A stretch of 64,000 bases of DNA from Clostridium sp. (GCA_018377235.1 JAGZZT010000007.1:1-64000), one strand, 5' to 3'. Numbered from the stretch's first letter, positions 53,447 to 63,173 are shown. A program made the numbers and translations. Notes: a model not told the origin generated them from the sequence alone.

Positions 53447-55330
53447 CTATATCAGCTCCATCACAGACGCGCCGCACATCAGCTGATCTGCCCATATTAG
53501 CAGCCGATCCTGTCCTGTCGCCGTTCCGTGAGAAAGCGCCTTCTTCATGCTGGCCGCCAGTTCTCTGCCCTCCAATGGAATCCTGTCCAAGAGCATCCTG
53601 ACTCCCCAGAGATACCGCTCCTTATTATTTTTCAAAATCCGCGCCACTACCATATCCCAGTCAGAATAGCCGCACCGTCTCAGCATATCGATGTGGAAGT
53701 GTTCAATTCCCACTCCATCCCGCAGCAAATCTCCAAAATATTCCTGGTATCTCTCAGCCAGTCCTTTCTTCTCCGGACAGTACAGAGCCGCCAGCAGACT
53801 GTCAAGCTTTGTCCAGCCTGTCCAGTCCCACGCCTTTTTGTCATACGCAGTTCTTGCGGGAATCTTAATATTGGCTCTTCTGATTCTGCTTCTGGTCGTC
53901 TTATTGAGAAGCCAGTCATACCATCTGTCATCCAGAGGTTCAAACAGGGGAATAACTCTGTGTTCCTCTCCCTTTCCGTGCCCCCGGTCTGAGAAAACAT
54001 ACTGCCCGCTCTGGCTGGCATACCTGACGCCCAAAAGAGCCCGGAAAATGCCGGAAGTATCCTCCTCTGCCCTGGACTGAAACCACCCATAGACCTCCTC
54101 CGCCGGCCTTGTAATCAGCTTTACCGCACACTCAGCCTCCAGAAGGCCTGAACTCCTTTCCTTCTTTGCCGACTCTCTTTTATCCCAGATTTCAAACATT
54201 TCCTCTGTGAACTCATGAAGCTCCTGACATGGGTTATCGCAGAGAGAATCATAGAAAAACCATTCTGGAATTTTCTCCGGCTTTTCCTGGTAAAGCGTTC
54301 GAATCAAATTTAAAAGCCTTCTGGAATGCTTGCCTCCTGCCGCTCTCCAGAGAGCCTCCCATTCCTCCGAATCCCGCTTTTTCCCCTTCTCATTTTCTTC
54401 AGCCAGTTCCTGCTGTATTAAATCTGCTGTCAGATCCGAAGCCCGGTTAAGGCTGGATTCTTCAAGAATAGCCGCCTGCTCCTGCGCCTTTTTCTTTCTC
54501 AAAGTCTTTCTATACTCAGAATCGTCCTCCATATCCATAAATGACAGTGCTTTCAGCACAGAATTTTTTACGGTTCCTTTTTCTGCTTTCATCATATTTA
54601 GAAGAAACGGCACGTTTTCAGGATCCAGGCTCAAGAATGGAAGAGCGGTCTCCTTCATCTGTTTATCGCCCTCCTGAGCTGCCTGGCGGTACAGAGAATT
54701 TTCAGATTTGCCTGCCAGCTTTCCAATCAATTCAAGCCTGAGAGCCATTTCTCTCTTTCCCGTCACATCGAATCCGTCCTTTAAAAGGGGAAGAACGCCA
54801 GAGCCTATTTTCAGCAGCTGTCTGTAAGCAAGACTGGCCAGCTCCCGATAGCTGTCCCCCAGTGCGCCCACCAGGAGTCCTGCCAGGCGGCGGTCATAAA
54901 ACAGCTCCGGCTCCTCCTCTATGGCTTTCACTATGACGGAATATCTTCCCCCTCCTGTTCCCGTGAGGGCTTCAATTAACGGAGCCATACGGCTGTAGGA
55001 AATATTGTTTAAAAGGCAAAGGCCTCCGCTCTCCTCCCATTTCCCCAGGGGCTGAAGTTCTCCGAAAACTCCCGCTGTTCCCTGGGTACAGGCTACCGCA
55101 TCGATCAGAGCCAGAGCGTCCAGAAGGGCACCAGCCGGTTCTTCGCATTCCGGAGAGACTGCCTGCCTGGCTGTCTGCTCAATCTTTTGAAATACAGGCG
55201 CTGCAGCAGCCAGAGGCCCCATCTGCTCAATCGCTCTTTTAAGGCGGAAATCCTCCCGCATCAGTCCGCACCCACTGACTGCCGCCGTCTCCAGCTGAGC
55301 CTTCAGTTCGTATAAAGCCGTCAGATTCAT
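53447..55330 (-). CDS. Helical-repeat protein of the MoxR cluster (DUF5691-like position)
   Basis: About 627 residues, mostly helical; start at ATG 55330 because GGGAGGG is 6 nt upstream. Repeated helical pairs (for example AGLLVGALGDSYRELASLAYRQ and MALRLELIGKLAGKS) suggest HEAT-like repeats. By gene order it occupies the place of DUF5691 proteins in related clusters; I could not confirm that from motifs. A scaffold role is likely. Confidence 0.65.
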   Translation of the reverse strand: MNLTALYELKAQLETAAVSGCGLMREDFRLKRAIEQMGPLAAAAPVFQKIEQTARQAVSPECEEPAGALLDALALIDAVACTQGTAGVFGELQPLGKWEESGGLCLLNNISYSRMAPLIEALTGTGGGRYSVIVKAIEEEPELFYDRRLAGLLVGALGDSYRELASLAYRQLLKIGSGVLPLLKDGFDVTGKREMALRLELIGKLAGKSENSLYRQAAQEGDKQMKETALPFLSLDPENVPFLLNMMKAEKGTVKNSVLKALSFMDMEDDSEYRKTLRKKKAQEQAAILEESSLNRASDLTADLIQQELAEENEKGKKRDSEEWEALWRAAGGKHSRRLLNLIRTLYQEKPEKIPEWFFYDSLCDNPCQELHEFTEEMFEIWDKRESAKKERSSGLLEAECAVKLITRPAEEVYGWFQSRAEEDTSGIFRALLGVRYASQSGQYVFSDRGHGKGEEHRVIPLFEPLDDRWYDWLLNKTTRSRIRRANIKIPARTAYDKKAWDWTGWTKLDSLLAALYCPEKKGLAERYQEYFGDLLRDGVGIEHFHIDMLRRCGYSDWDMVVARILKNNKERYLWGVRMLLDRIPLEGRELAASMKKALSHGTATGQDRLLIWADQLMCGASVMELI

Positions 55331-55349
55331 GTACATCCCTCCCCTTTCC

Positions 55350-56876
55350 TTAATACAGAAGCCTCACAATCTCTTTCTCTGTCACAATGCTTCTTGGATG
55401 GAGACAGATACTCCGATCTTCCCCGTCATAATAAAGAAAACCAAATAAAACCTGGTTTTCCAGAAGAGCTGGATCGGAAATCACATCCAACACAGCTGTA
55501 CACGCATCCCAGCCTGCTCCTTTTCGATCCCTCAGCTCGATCCTGTTTCCTGCTTTGTCCTCTGCCGCATAGCGCCATATGCCTTCCTTTCCCTCCTCCG
55601 GAACGCGGCCGATTTTTGAAAATGCCAGAAGAACTCCGCAGAAATCGTCAGACAGCGTATTTTTCAGCTGTCCCTTAGCCTGCTTTACAGCCGCCGCAAA
55701 GTCAGTCTGCGCCTTTTCCATCAGAGCTCTTCTGTCTCTGTCTTCCGGTTCCGCAAAGGAAGCCGCCTCCCAGCGTATTCTCCGGTTCATGTCTCCGGGA
55801 TAGTACAGAAGCATCGGAACCTTCAAAAGAGAAAAGCAGGAATCCTCCTGTTTAATATATTTAAGCGCCTTCAGCGGCCTGTAATTTCTCGTCACAGATA
55901 CCTCTCCCGTCTCTATATCTGCCCAGAAACCCTCGTCGATGTACTCCTTCATAGCCTCGTCGTACCGCACAGAAAAGGCCAGCTGCAGAAGGGAGGCATT
56001 CTCCTTCTTAAAGCCCAGCTTTTCCAGCTGTTCGAGACGCCAGATTCCTCCCAGCTGCTCGTACAGCCAGCTTCCTGTCTCCTCAGAATCCGTTTTCAGC
56101 TGCTCTGTCAAATAGGCTTCTCCCTTTTTTTTCAGCGCCCGCAGGCGGATAAGAATGCGGACCGCTTCCTTCCTGCATCCCTCATCCTGGCTCTTCTGAT
56201 ACTTCTCCATCTGAAAAATCAGGCGGTTCAGGCCTGCCTGAGGACCGGGCAGATAATAATCTCCCAGCTGCTTTGAAAGCTCCCTGTACTCTCTGAGAGA
56301 GACACTCCCCATGGCGGAAAGCCCTGTTGTAAGAAGTGAGTCTGTCAGCTGTCCCAGCATGGCAAGCCCTTCCAGCTGTTTTTTCAGCTTTTTCGTTCTG
56401 GCGCTCCTGGTCCCTGACCTGGCTTTGGCAGTCTTCTTTCCTGTCCCGGAGGTTTCTTCCTGAGCTTCTCCAGAAGGCTGTACTCCCTCTTTCCCTTCCT
56501 GCTTTCCGGCAGACTGCTCTGCCTTCTTTTCTCTGGCTTCCTTTTTCGCCCTTTTCTCCAGAATATCTTCTGGAATTTCTCCTATGGGAAAATCCTTTCC
56601 CGCTTCTATCTCAAACAGCAAAGCAACTGCGTGTTTGCATGGAAACTGCCGGCTGGGACAGCTGCAGCGAAATACCGGCGAGCCTTCCTTCACAAAATCA
56701 GCTGATACTCTGTAATTCGATTTTCCGCTTCCCCTGCACTCTCCCATGTAGAAGGTATCATCTGCAGAGCGCATTCTGGACACAAAGCCCTGGCTGGAAG
56801 AAATTTTTCTTCCATTCGACACAGCCCCCGCGTTAGGAGCCAGGCTGATGATTTCCTGTTCACTGACTGTTCTCAT
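55350..56876 (-). CDS. SWIM zinc-finger protein of the MoxR cluster
   Basis: A 508-residue protein with a SWIM-type zinc motif CSCPSRQFPCKH (C71, C73, C80, H82; CxC-x6-CxH). A charged Lys/Glu-rich linker (about 105-165) and a long helical C-terminal part follow. SWIM domains bind DNA or proteins. It is the first gene of the unit, with TAGGAGG upstream, so it may recognise the trigger or the target. Confidence 0.88.
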   Translation of the reverse strand: MRTVSEQEIISLAPNAGAVSNGRKISSSQGFVSRMRSADDTFYMGECRGSGKSNYRVSADFVKEGSPVFRCSCPSRQFPCKHAVALLFEIEAGKDFPIGEIPEDILEKRAKKEAREKKAEQSAGKQEGKEGVQPSGEAQEETSGTGKKTAKARSGTRSARTKKLKKQLEGLAMLGQLTDSLLTTGLSAMGSVSLREYRELSKQLGDYYLPGPQAGLNRLIFQMEKYQKSQDEGCRKEAVRILIRLRALKKKGEAYLTEQLKTDSEETGSWLYEQLGGIWRLEQLEKLGFKKENASLLQLAFSVRYDEAMKEYIDEGFWADIETGEVSVTRNYRPLKALKYIKQEDSCFSLLKVPMLLYYPGDMNRRIRWEAASFAEPEDRDRRALMEKAQTDFAAAVKQAKGQLKNTLSDDFCGVLLAFSKIGRVPEEGKEGIWRYAAEDKAGNRIELRDRKGAGWDACTAVLDVISDPALLENQVLFGFLYYDGEDRSICLHPRSIVTEKEIVRLLY

Positions 56877-57036
56877 ATAGCCTCCTATCTGTAGAATTTT
56901 TCTCTATCATATCATAGTGCAGTCAAAAAATCTTCGACTACTTTCTTAATTTTTCGTCAATTTGTCTCAGCCTGCAAAAAGCATTTTCTCCTGACTACAG
57001 ACAGCTGAATACAAAGATAAATTTTCTATGAAGCAA

Positions 57037-57076
57037 AAAAGGCGCTGCAAAGCCCGAAAGCTTTGCAGCGCCTTTT
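57037..57076. terminator. tuf terminator
   Basis: A perfect 17-bp stem (AAAAGGCGCTGCAAAGC and its complement) with a short CGAAA-type loop, flanked by A and T runs, about 120 bp after tuf. Strong on both strands. The stretch 56877-57036 must hold the SWIM-cluster promoter; I see no clear boxes. Confidence 0.9.
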
Positions 57077-57193
57077 ACACTGTCTGAGCAAGATACCGCC
57101 CTGGCCTGCATCCGTGAAACCACACATACAGAGCAGAAAAGCATCATATTATTTATAAGCACATATTGTGCAAAGATTCAATCGTCCTGTTGA

Positions 57194-58387
57194 TTACTCA
57201 AGGATAGAAACTACTCTACCAGAACCAACTGTACGGCCGCCCTCACGGATAGCGAAACGAAGTCCCTGCTCCATAGCTACTGGATGGATCAGCTCAACTG
57301 TCATCTCTACGTTATCGCCAGGCATGCACATCTCTGTACCAGCCGGTAACTCGCAAACGCCTGTAACGTCTGTTGTTCTGAAGTAGAACTGCGGACGGTA
57401 GTTGTTGAAGAATGGTGTATGACGGCCACCCTCGTCCTTTGTAAGAACGTAAACCTGAGCTGTGAACTTGTTATGGCACTTTACAGAACCTGGCTTAACA
57501 AGACACTGTCCTCTCTGGATCTCGTTTCTCTGAACACCACGAAGAAGAGCACCGATGTTGTCACCAGCCTGAGCCTCGTCAAGAAGCTTACGGAACATCT
57601 CGATACCAGTTACAACAACCTTACGAACATCCTCATGAATACCAACGATCTCAACCTCGTCAGATACGTGAAGTGTACCACGCTCTACACGGCCTGTAGC
57701 AACTGTACCACGGCCTGTGATGGAGAATACGTCCTCGACTGGCATAAGGAATGGCTTGTCTGTCTCACGCTGCGGATCTGGAATGTAGCTGTCAACAGCA
57801 TCCATAAGCTCCATGATCTTGTCGCCCCACTCGCCGTTCGGATCCTCAAGAGCCTTAAGAGCAGAACCCTGAACGATTGGTGTATCATCGCCCGGGAACT
57901 CGTACTCGTTCAGAAGCTCACGGATCTCCATCTCAACTAACTCTAATAACTCCTCGTCCTCAACCATGTCGCACTTGTTCATGAATACAACGATGTAAGG
58001 AACGCCTACCTGACGGGAAAGAAGGATGTGCTCTCTTGTCTGAGCCATAACACCATCTGTAGCAGCAACTACGAGGATAGCGCCATCCATCTGAGCTGCA
58101 CCAGTGATCATGTTCTTAACGTAGTCAGCATGTCCTGGGCAGTCAACGTGTGCGTAATGTCTCTTCTCTGTCTCGTACTCTACGTGAGATGTAGAGATAG
58201 TGATTCCACGCTCTCTCTCCTCTGGAGCCTTATCGATGTTCTCGAAATCTGTAGCTGTGTTACCAGCAACTCTTACAGAAAGTACTTTTGTAATAGCAGC
58301 AGTTGTAGTTGTTTTACCATGGTCAACGTGTCCAATGGTACCAATGTTACAATGTGGTTTGCTTCTTTCAAACTTTGCTTTTGCCAT
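57194..58387 (-). CDS. tuf: Elongation factor Tu
   Basis: A 397-residue GTPase: GHVDHGKTT near residue 19, DCPGHADY, NKCDMV and GSALKALE, then the two barrel domains. Sequence is standard EF-Tu. It has its own promoter in the gap after fusA, besides read-through. Confidence 0.98.
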   Translation of the reverse strand: MAKAKFERSKPHCNIGTIGHVDHGKTTTTAAITKVLSVRVAGNTATDFENIDKAPEERERGITISTSHVEYETEKRHYAHVDCPGHADYVKNMITGAAQMDGAILVVAATDGVMAQTREHILLSRQVGVPYIVVFMNKCDMVEDEELLELVEMEIRELLNEYEFPGDDTPIVQGSALKALEDPNGEWGDKIMELMDAVDSYIPDPQRETDKPFLMPVEDVFSITGRGTVATGRVERGTLHVSDEVEIVGIHEDVRKVVVTGIEMFRKLLDEAQAGDNIGALLRGVQRNEIQRGQCLVKPGSVKCHNKFTAQVYVLTKDEGGRHTPFFNNYRPQFYFRTTDVTGVCELPAGTEMCMPGDNVEMTVELIHPVAMEQGLRFAIREGGRTVGSGRVVSILE

Positions 58388-58450
58388 TTTATAGCGTCCT
58401 CCTTAAATTTGCCCGGAAAAGGGCTATATGATATATGTTAGGCTGTTTCA

Positions 58451-58479
58451 ATTATATTCTATCAGAATATCTTTTTCAA
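58451..58479 (-). promoter_or_regulatory. tuf promoter
   Basis: TTGAAA, 17-bp spacer, TATAAT on the minus strand, about 65-90 bp before tuf. AAGGAGG precedes the ATG. Confidence 0.8.
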
Positions 58480-58491
58480 GCCTATTTTATA

Positions 58492-58522
58492 CTCCTCCGG
58501 CAATTTTTTCCTGCCGGAGGAG
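58492..58522 (-). terminator. Hairpin between fusA and tuf
   Basis: A perfect 11-bp stem CTCCTCCGGCA / TGCCGGAGGAG with a GGAAAAAAT-type loop, followed by TATAAAATAG, not a U-run. It follows fusA by 25 bp; it may be a processing or stabilising hairpin, or a weak terminator. Confidence 0.5.
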
Positions 58523-58546
58523 CACTTGGAAACAGAATTTCCTGAA

Positions 58547-60667
58547 TTACTTTCCTGCCTTCTCGGAAAGAATCTTCTCCTGTACGCTCTTCGGTACCTG
58601 CTCGTACTTCTCGAAGAACATGGAGTAGTTTCCACGTCCCTGTGTTCTGGAACGAAGGTCTGTAGAGTATCCGAACATCTCGGAAAGCGGAACGAATGCC
58701 TTAATCAGCTTGCCGCCGCCGACATCCTCCATGCCCTCGATACGGCCACGACGGGAGTTGATATCACCGATAACGTCGCCCATATACTCCTCAGGCATAG
58801 TAACTTCTACCTTCATGATAGGCTCAAGAAGAACTGGGTTAGCCTTCTTCATAGCCTCCTTGAAACACATGGAACCTGCAATGTGGAATGCCATCTCAGA
58901 GGAGTCAACCTCATGATAGGAACCATCATATACAGTAGCGTGAACGCCAAGTACCGGGAATCCTCCAAGAATACCAGCCTTGGAAGCCTCTTCGATACCC
59001 TCTCCGACTGCCGGGATATACTCCTTCGGAATTGCACCGCCGACTACGGCAGACTCGAACTTGAACAGCTCCTCAGCGTTAGCGTCCATCGGCTCGAATT
59101 TAACTTTACAGTGTCCGTACTGTCCACGTCCACCAGACTGTTTAGCGTACTTGTACTCCTGATCAACAGCCTTTGTAAAGGTCTCCTTGTAAGCAACCTG
59201 AGGTGCACCTACGTTAGCCTCTACATGGAACTCACGAAGCAGACGGTCTACAATGATCTCCAGGTGAAGCTCACCCATACCGGAAATGATTGTCTGTCCT
59301 GTCTCATGATCTGTATGAGCGCGGAAAGTTGGATCCTCCTCAGCAAGCTTTGCTAAAGCCTCGCCCATCTTCTGCTGTCCAGCCTTTGTCTTCGGCTCGA
59401 TAGCGATATCGATAACTGGCTCCGGGAACTCCATGGACTCCAGGATTACCGGATGCTGATCGTCACAGATTGTATCACCTGTTCCGGAGAACTTGAATCC
59501 GATTGCTGCAGCGATATCGCCGGAGTAAACCTTGTCAAGCTCTGCTCTCTTGTTAGCGTGCATCTGAAGGATACGTCCAACACGCTCTTTCTTGCCCTTT
59601 GTGGCATTGAGAACATAGGAACCGGAGTTTAATGTACCGGAATATACACGGAAGTAAGCAAGCTTACCTACGAACGGGTCAGTCATAATCTTGAATACAA
59701 GAGCGGAGAATGGCTCGTCGTCAGAAGACTCTCTCACGATCTCGTTGCCCTCAAGGTCTGTACCCTTAATAGCCGGAATATCAAGAGGAGACGGCATATA
59801 CTCGATAACAGCATCAAGGAGCTTCTGAACACCCTTGTTCTTGTATGCTGTACCGCAGCATACCGGGATAGCCTGGCACTCGCAGGTTCCCTTTCTCAGG
59901 GCCTTCTTTAACTCGTCAACAGAAGGCTCCTCGCCCTCAAGGTACTGCATCATTAACTCGTCATCCAGCTCGCAGATCTTCTCTACCAGCTCTGTACGGT
60001 AAAGCTCTGCGTCATCCTTCATATCTTCTGGAATATCTGTAATGGAAATATCCTCACCCTTCTCATCGTTGTAGATGTAGGCCTTCATCTCCATCAGGTC
60101 GATAATTCCCTTGAAGCTGTCTTCTTTTCCAATAGGAAGCTGTAAGCAGATAGCGTTCTTGCCGAGTCTTGTCTTAATCTGATCAACACAGCCGTAGAAG
60201 TCTGCACCTAAGATATCCATCTTATTTACAAACGCCATACGAGGTACGTTGTAGGTATCAGCCTGACGCCATACGTTCTCAGACTGAGGCTCAACACCGC
60301 CCTTTGCACAGAACACGCCTACAGCGCCGTCCAGTACACGAAGAGAACGCTCAACCTCTACTGTGAAGTCAACGTGTCCTGGAGTATCGATGATGTTGAT
60401 ACGGTGCTCCAGAGCGCCTTCCTTCGGCTTGCAGTTCTCCTGAAGTGTCCAGTGGCAAGTAGTAGCCGCTGAAGTGATTGTGATACCTCTCTCCTGCTCC
60501 TGAGCCATCCAGTCCATGGTAGCAGTACCTTCATGAGTATCACCAATCTTATAGTTTACGCCAGTGTAATACAGAATACGCTCAGTTGTTGTCGTTTTAC
60601 CGGCATCGATATGAGCCATGATTCCGATGTTTCTGGTTCTCTCTAACGGATATTCTCTTCCAGCCAA
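58547..60667 (-). CDS. fusA: Elongation factor G
   Basis: A 706-residue translational GTPase: AHIDAGKTTTTERIL near residue 18, DTPGHVDF, NKMD, and the typical domain IV GYSTDLRSRTQGRG. Standard length. It lies 15 bp after rpsG in the str operon. Confidence 0.98.
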   Translation of the reverse strand: MAGREYPLERTRNIGIMAHIDAGKTTTTERILYYTGVNYKIGDTHEGTATMDWMAQEQERGITITSAATTCHWTLQENCKPKEGALEHRINIIDTPGHVDFTVEVERSLRVLDGAVGVFCAKGGVEPQSENVWRQADTYNVPRMAFVNKMDILGADFYGCVDQIKTRLGKNAICLQLPIGKEDSFKGIIDLMEMKAYIYNDEKGEDISITDIPEDMKDDAELYRTELVEKICELDDELMMQYLEGEEPSVDELKKALRKGTCECQAIPVCCGTAYKNKGVQKLLDAVIEYMPSPLDIPAIKGTDLEGNEIVRESSDDEPFSALVFKIMTDPFVGKLAYFRVYSGTLNSGSYVLNATKGKKERVGRILQMHANKRAELDKVYSGDIAAAIGFKFSGTGDTICDDQHPVILESMEFPEPVIDIAIEPKTKAGQQKMGEALAKLAEEDPTFRAHTDHETGQTIISGMGELHLEIIVDRLLREFHVEANVGAPQVAYKETFTKAVDQEYKYAKQSGGRGQYGHCKVKFEPMDANAEELFKFESAVVGGAIPKEYIPAVGEGIEEASKAGILGGFPVLGVHATVYDGSYHEVDSSEMAFHIAGSMCFKEAMKKANPVLLEPIMKVEVTMPEEYMGDVIGDINSRRGRIEGMEDVGGGKLIKAFVPLSEMFGYSTDLRSRTQGRGNYSMFFEKYEQVPKSVQEKILSEKAGK

Positions 60668-60682
60668 AGCTTTTTCCTCCTA

Positions 60683-61153
60683 TTAGAATCTGTAATGAGC
60701 AAATGCCTTGTTAGCCTCTGCCATCTTATGCATGTCTTCTTTCTTCTTTACAGATGCGCCTGTGTTGTTAGCTGCATCCAGAATCTCTTTTGCAAGTCTC
60801 TCTTCCTGAGTCTTCTCGCCTCTCTTACGGGAGTAGAGTGTGATCCAGCGAAGCGCGAGAGCCTGTCTTCTCTCCGGCTTAACCTCGATCGGAACCTGGT
60901 ATGTGGCACCACCGATACGTTTTGCCTTAACCTCGAGAACTGGCATGATGTTGTTCATAGCCTCCTCGAATACCTCGACAGCGTCCTTGCCTGTCTCAGC
61001 TGCTACACGGTCAAATGCACCGTAAACGATCTTCTGGGCAATTCCCTTCTTACCGTCTAACATGATGTTGTTGATTAATTTAGTAACAACCTTGTTGTTG
61101 TACAGCGGATCTGCTAATACGTCTCTTTTCTGAGTATGTCCTTTACGTGGCAC
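60683..61153 (-). CDS. rpsG: 30S ribosomal protein S7
   Basis: A 156-residue protein starting PRKGHTQKRD. The start codon is GTG at 61153 with AAGGAGGG 7-8 nt upstream; a longer frame to 61234 has no ribosome site. Family motifs KLINNIMLDGKKGIAQKIVY and RWITLYSRKR are present. Confidence 0.97.
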   Translation of the reverse strand: MPRKGHTQKRDVLADPLYNNKVVTKLINNIMLDGKKGIAQKIVYGAFDRVAAETGKDAVEVFEEAMNNIMPVLEVKAKRIGGATYQVPIEVKPERRQALALRWITLYSRKRGEKTQEERLAKEILDAANNTGASVKKKEDMHKMAEANKAFAHYRF

Positions 61154-61247
61154 GTTACTTCCCTCCTTAATATGGCTGCCTGAAACTGATTTACGCTGCA
61201 AATGCAGGCAGATTTCGTTTCCGCAGCGTTTCATTAGATCTTAGGTA

Positions 61248-61376
61248 CTCGTGCATTGAGCGCTTGGCGAGGTCTTTGCGAGCCTAGCGTTCAAGCACGC
61301 CTGCGAAGCCAGCGCGTCTTTCAGCGCGCCGCTGAGCATGGCGCTTTCCTATGCTCATCCCTCTTCTTCTCTCTGC
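61248..61376 (-). repeat. Structured insert between rpsL and rpsG with a short ORF
   Basis: A GC-rich stretch unlike its surroundings, holding three hairpins: AGCGCTTGGC/GCCTAGCGTT (61259-61291), GCGCG/CGCGC (61312-61329) and TGAGCAT/ATGCTCA (61333-61357). On the minus strand a 24-codon frame (61284-61358) starts MSIGKRHAQRR, carries six arginines and has an AAGAGGG just upstream. It may be a dispersed repeat element or a regulatory leader; I cannot tell which. Confidence 0.4.
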
Positions 61377-61466
61377 ACGTGTCGTGCTCGGTTCTTATGA
61401 TTAAACCTGCAACCTACAAGTCAATATCAAAGTCCGGCACTAAAATTCAATTGAATTTTCACCTAA

Positions 61467-61886
61467 TTATTTCTTGTCTTTCGGCTTCTTAGCGCCGTAC
61501 TTGGAACGAGCCTGCTTTCTGTTGGCTACGCCTGCTGTATCAAGTGTACCACGGATAATGTGGTATCTTGTACCTGGTAAGTCCTTAACACGGCCGCCGC
61601 GGATAAGAACAACGCTGTGCTCCTGTAAGTTGTGTCCCTCACCTGGAATGTAGCTTGTTACCTCGATTCCATTGGACAGACGCACTCTGGCAATCTTTCT
61701 AAGAGCTGAGTTTGGCTTCTTAGGTGTAGCAGTCTTAACTGCTGTACAAACACCTCTCTTCTGAGGAGCAGATACGTTTGTAGCTCTCTTCTGTAAAGAG
61801 TTGTATCCCTTCTGCAGAGCCGGTGCTGTGGATTTCTTCTCAGATGTCTGTCTTCCCTTTCTTACTAACTGGTTAAATGTAGGCAT
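61467..61886 (-). CDS. rpsL: 30S ribosomal protein S12
   Basis: A 139-residue protein from the ATG at 61886 (MPTFNQLVRKGR), with AGGAGG 8 nt upstream. TPKKPNSALRKIARVRLSNG and GEGHNLQEHSVVLIRGGRVKDLPG are classic S12. First gene of the str operon. Confidence 0.98.
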   Translation of the reverse strand: MPTFNQLVRKGRQTSEKKSTAPALQKGYNSLQKRATNVSAPQKRGVCTAVKTATPKKPNSALRKIARVRLSNGIEVTSYIPGEGHNLQEHSVVLIRGGRVKDLPGTRYHIIRGTLDTAGVANRKQARSKYGAKKPKDKK

Positions 61887-61990
61887 CCTTTTCACCTCCT
61901 GTGATATTGTCTGTTGGTTGCGGCTTCTTCTATTCTAAAGCCTTGATTTTACGCACAAAAATACTGCATGAGAATTTTGCACGCTTACTC

Positions 61991-62018
61991 ATTATATCAG
62001 ATTGTCGGCTTCTGTCAA
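61991..62018 (-). promoter_or_regulatory. str operon promoter (rpsL)
   Basis: TTGACA, 16-bp spacer, TATAAT on the minus strand, about 105-130 bp before rpsL. A near-consensus promoter as expected for ribosomal genes. Confidence 0.85.
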
Positions 62019-62177
62019 GGCTTCCGGAAGATTTTTTTCAGGGATTTTCCTTGTTTTACAAGGGTGTACGCCAAATGACAACCAGAGTAATAAAATCCAT
62101 CGCGTAAAATTTTCTTATTACTATTTTTCTTTATTTTATAATGCCCGAATCTATGCTAAACTATTTCTATATCACAG

Positions 62178-62207
62178 CTGCGGCTTATCGGTCAAAGAAA
62201 GCCGCTG
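62178..62207 (+). promoter_or_regulatory. Leader hairpin before the dehydrogenase gene
   Basis: GCGGCTT / AAGCCGC with a 12-nt loop, 25 bp before the ATG and just before the GAAAGGAAG ribosome site. It could modulate translation; no named element. Confidence 0.35.
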
Positions 62208-62231
62208 TCTTAAGAAAGGAAGATAACATCC

Positions 62232-63173
62232 ATGAAGCTTGTAATTATTGAACCCCTGGGCGTGGAGAAGGAAAAGCTCCTTGCCATGGCGGCAGAGCAG
62301 CTGCCGGAGTCTGTGGAGGTGGTTTATTATGACACCCGTGTCACAGATACAGAAACATTGATTGAGCGGGGAAAGGACGCCGACATCATCGCAGTGTCCA
62401 ATCTTCCATTAAATGCTGATGTCATTGACGGCTGTAAGAACCTGAAAATGCTGTCCGTGGCCTTTACCGGAGTGGATCACATTGCCCTGGAGGCCTGCAG
62501 AAGGAACGGGGTGCTGGTGAGCAACTGTGCCGGTTACTCCACCGCCGCTGTGGCAGATCTGGTATTCGGCCTTCTAATCTCTTTATATAGGAACATTCCC
62601 GCCTGCAATGATGCAGTAAGAAACGAGGGAACCAAAGAGGGACTGGTTGGATTTGAACTGGAAGGCAAGAAATTCGGCGTGGTGGGAACGGGAGCCATCG
62701 GCCTTCGGACAGCGGCTGTAGCTCAGGCTTTCGGATGCGAAGTTCTGGCATACAGCAGGACGAAAAAGGAGGTTCCCGGCATCACCTACACGGATCTTGA
62801 CACGCTCCTCTCCCAGTGCGATATTATATCCCTCCACACGCCTTTAAATGAATCCACCAGAGGATTGATCGGAAAAGAGCAGCTGGCCCTGATGAAGAAG
62901 AACGCAGTTCTCATCAATACATCCCGCGGTCCGGTAGTGGACAGCCAGGCGCTGGCAGAGGCGTTAAATACGGAGCAGATCGCGGGAGCCTGCATCGACG
63001 TCTTCGAGACGGAACCTCCTATTAAAAAGGAGCATCCGCTGTTAAACGCCAAGCATGTCATCGCCACTCCCCACGCGGCCTTTGCTACTAAGGAAGCTCT
63101 GGTCAAACGAGCCGTCATTGTCTTTGACAATATCGCCGCATGGCTGAACAATGCTCCCCAGAATGTGATGTAA
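62232..63173 (+). CDS. D-2-hydroxyacid dehydrogenase (NAD-dependent)
   Basis: A 313-residue enzyme of the D-isomer-specific family. The NAD motif is VVGTGAIGLRTA (near 149-160), with catalytic R in INTSRGPVVD, E in DVFETEPP and H in ATPHAAF. Substrate (hydroxypyruvate, phosphoglycerate, a branched 2-keto acid or other) cannot be read. A strong terminator follows, so it is a single-gene unit. Confidence 0.92.
   Translation: MKLVIIEPLGVEKEKLLAMAAEQLPESVEVVYYDTRVTDTETLIERGKDADIIAVSNLPLNADVIDGCKNLKMLSVAFTGVDHIALEACRRNGVLVSNCAGYSTAAVADLVFGLLISLYRNIPACNDAVRNEGTKEGLVGFELEGKKFGVVGTGAIGLRTAAVAQAFGCEVLAYSRTKKEVPGITYTDLDTLLSQCDIISLHTPLNESTRGLIGKEQLALMKKNAVLINTSRGPVVDSQALAEALNTEQIAGACIDVFETEPPIKKEHPLLNAKHVIATPHAAFATKEALVKRAVIVFDNIAAWLNNAPQNVM

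Noticed and set aside
58526..59356. A 276-codon plus-strand frame inside fusA
   Set aside because: It is antisense to the strongly conserved fusA gene, has no ribosome site and no recognisable domain; long antisense frames are a codon-usage effect.
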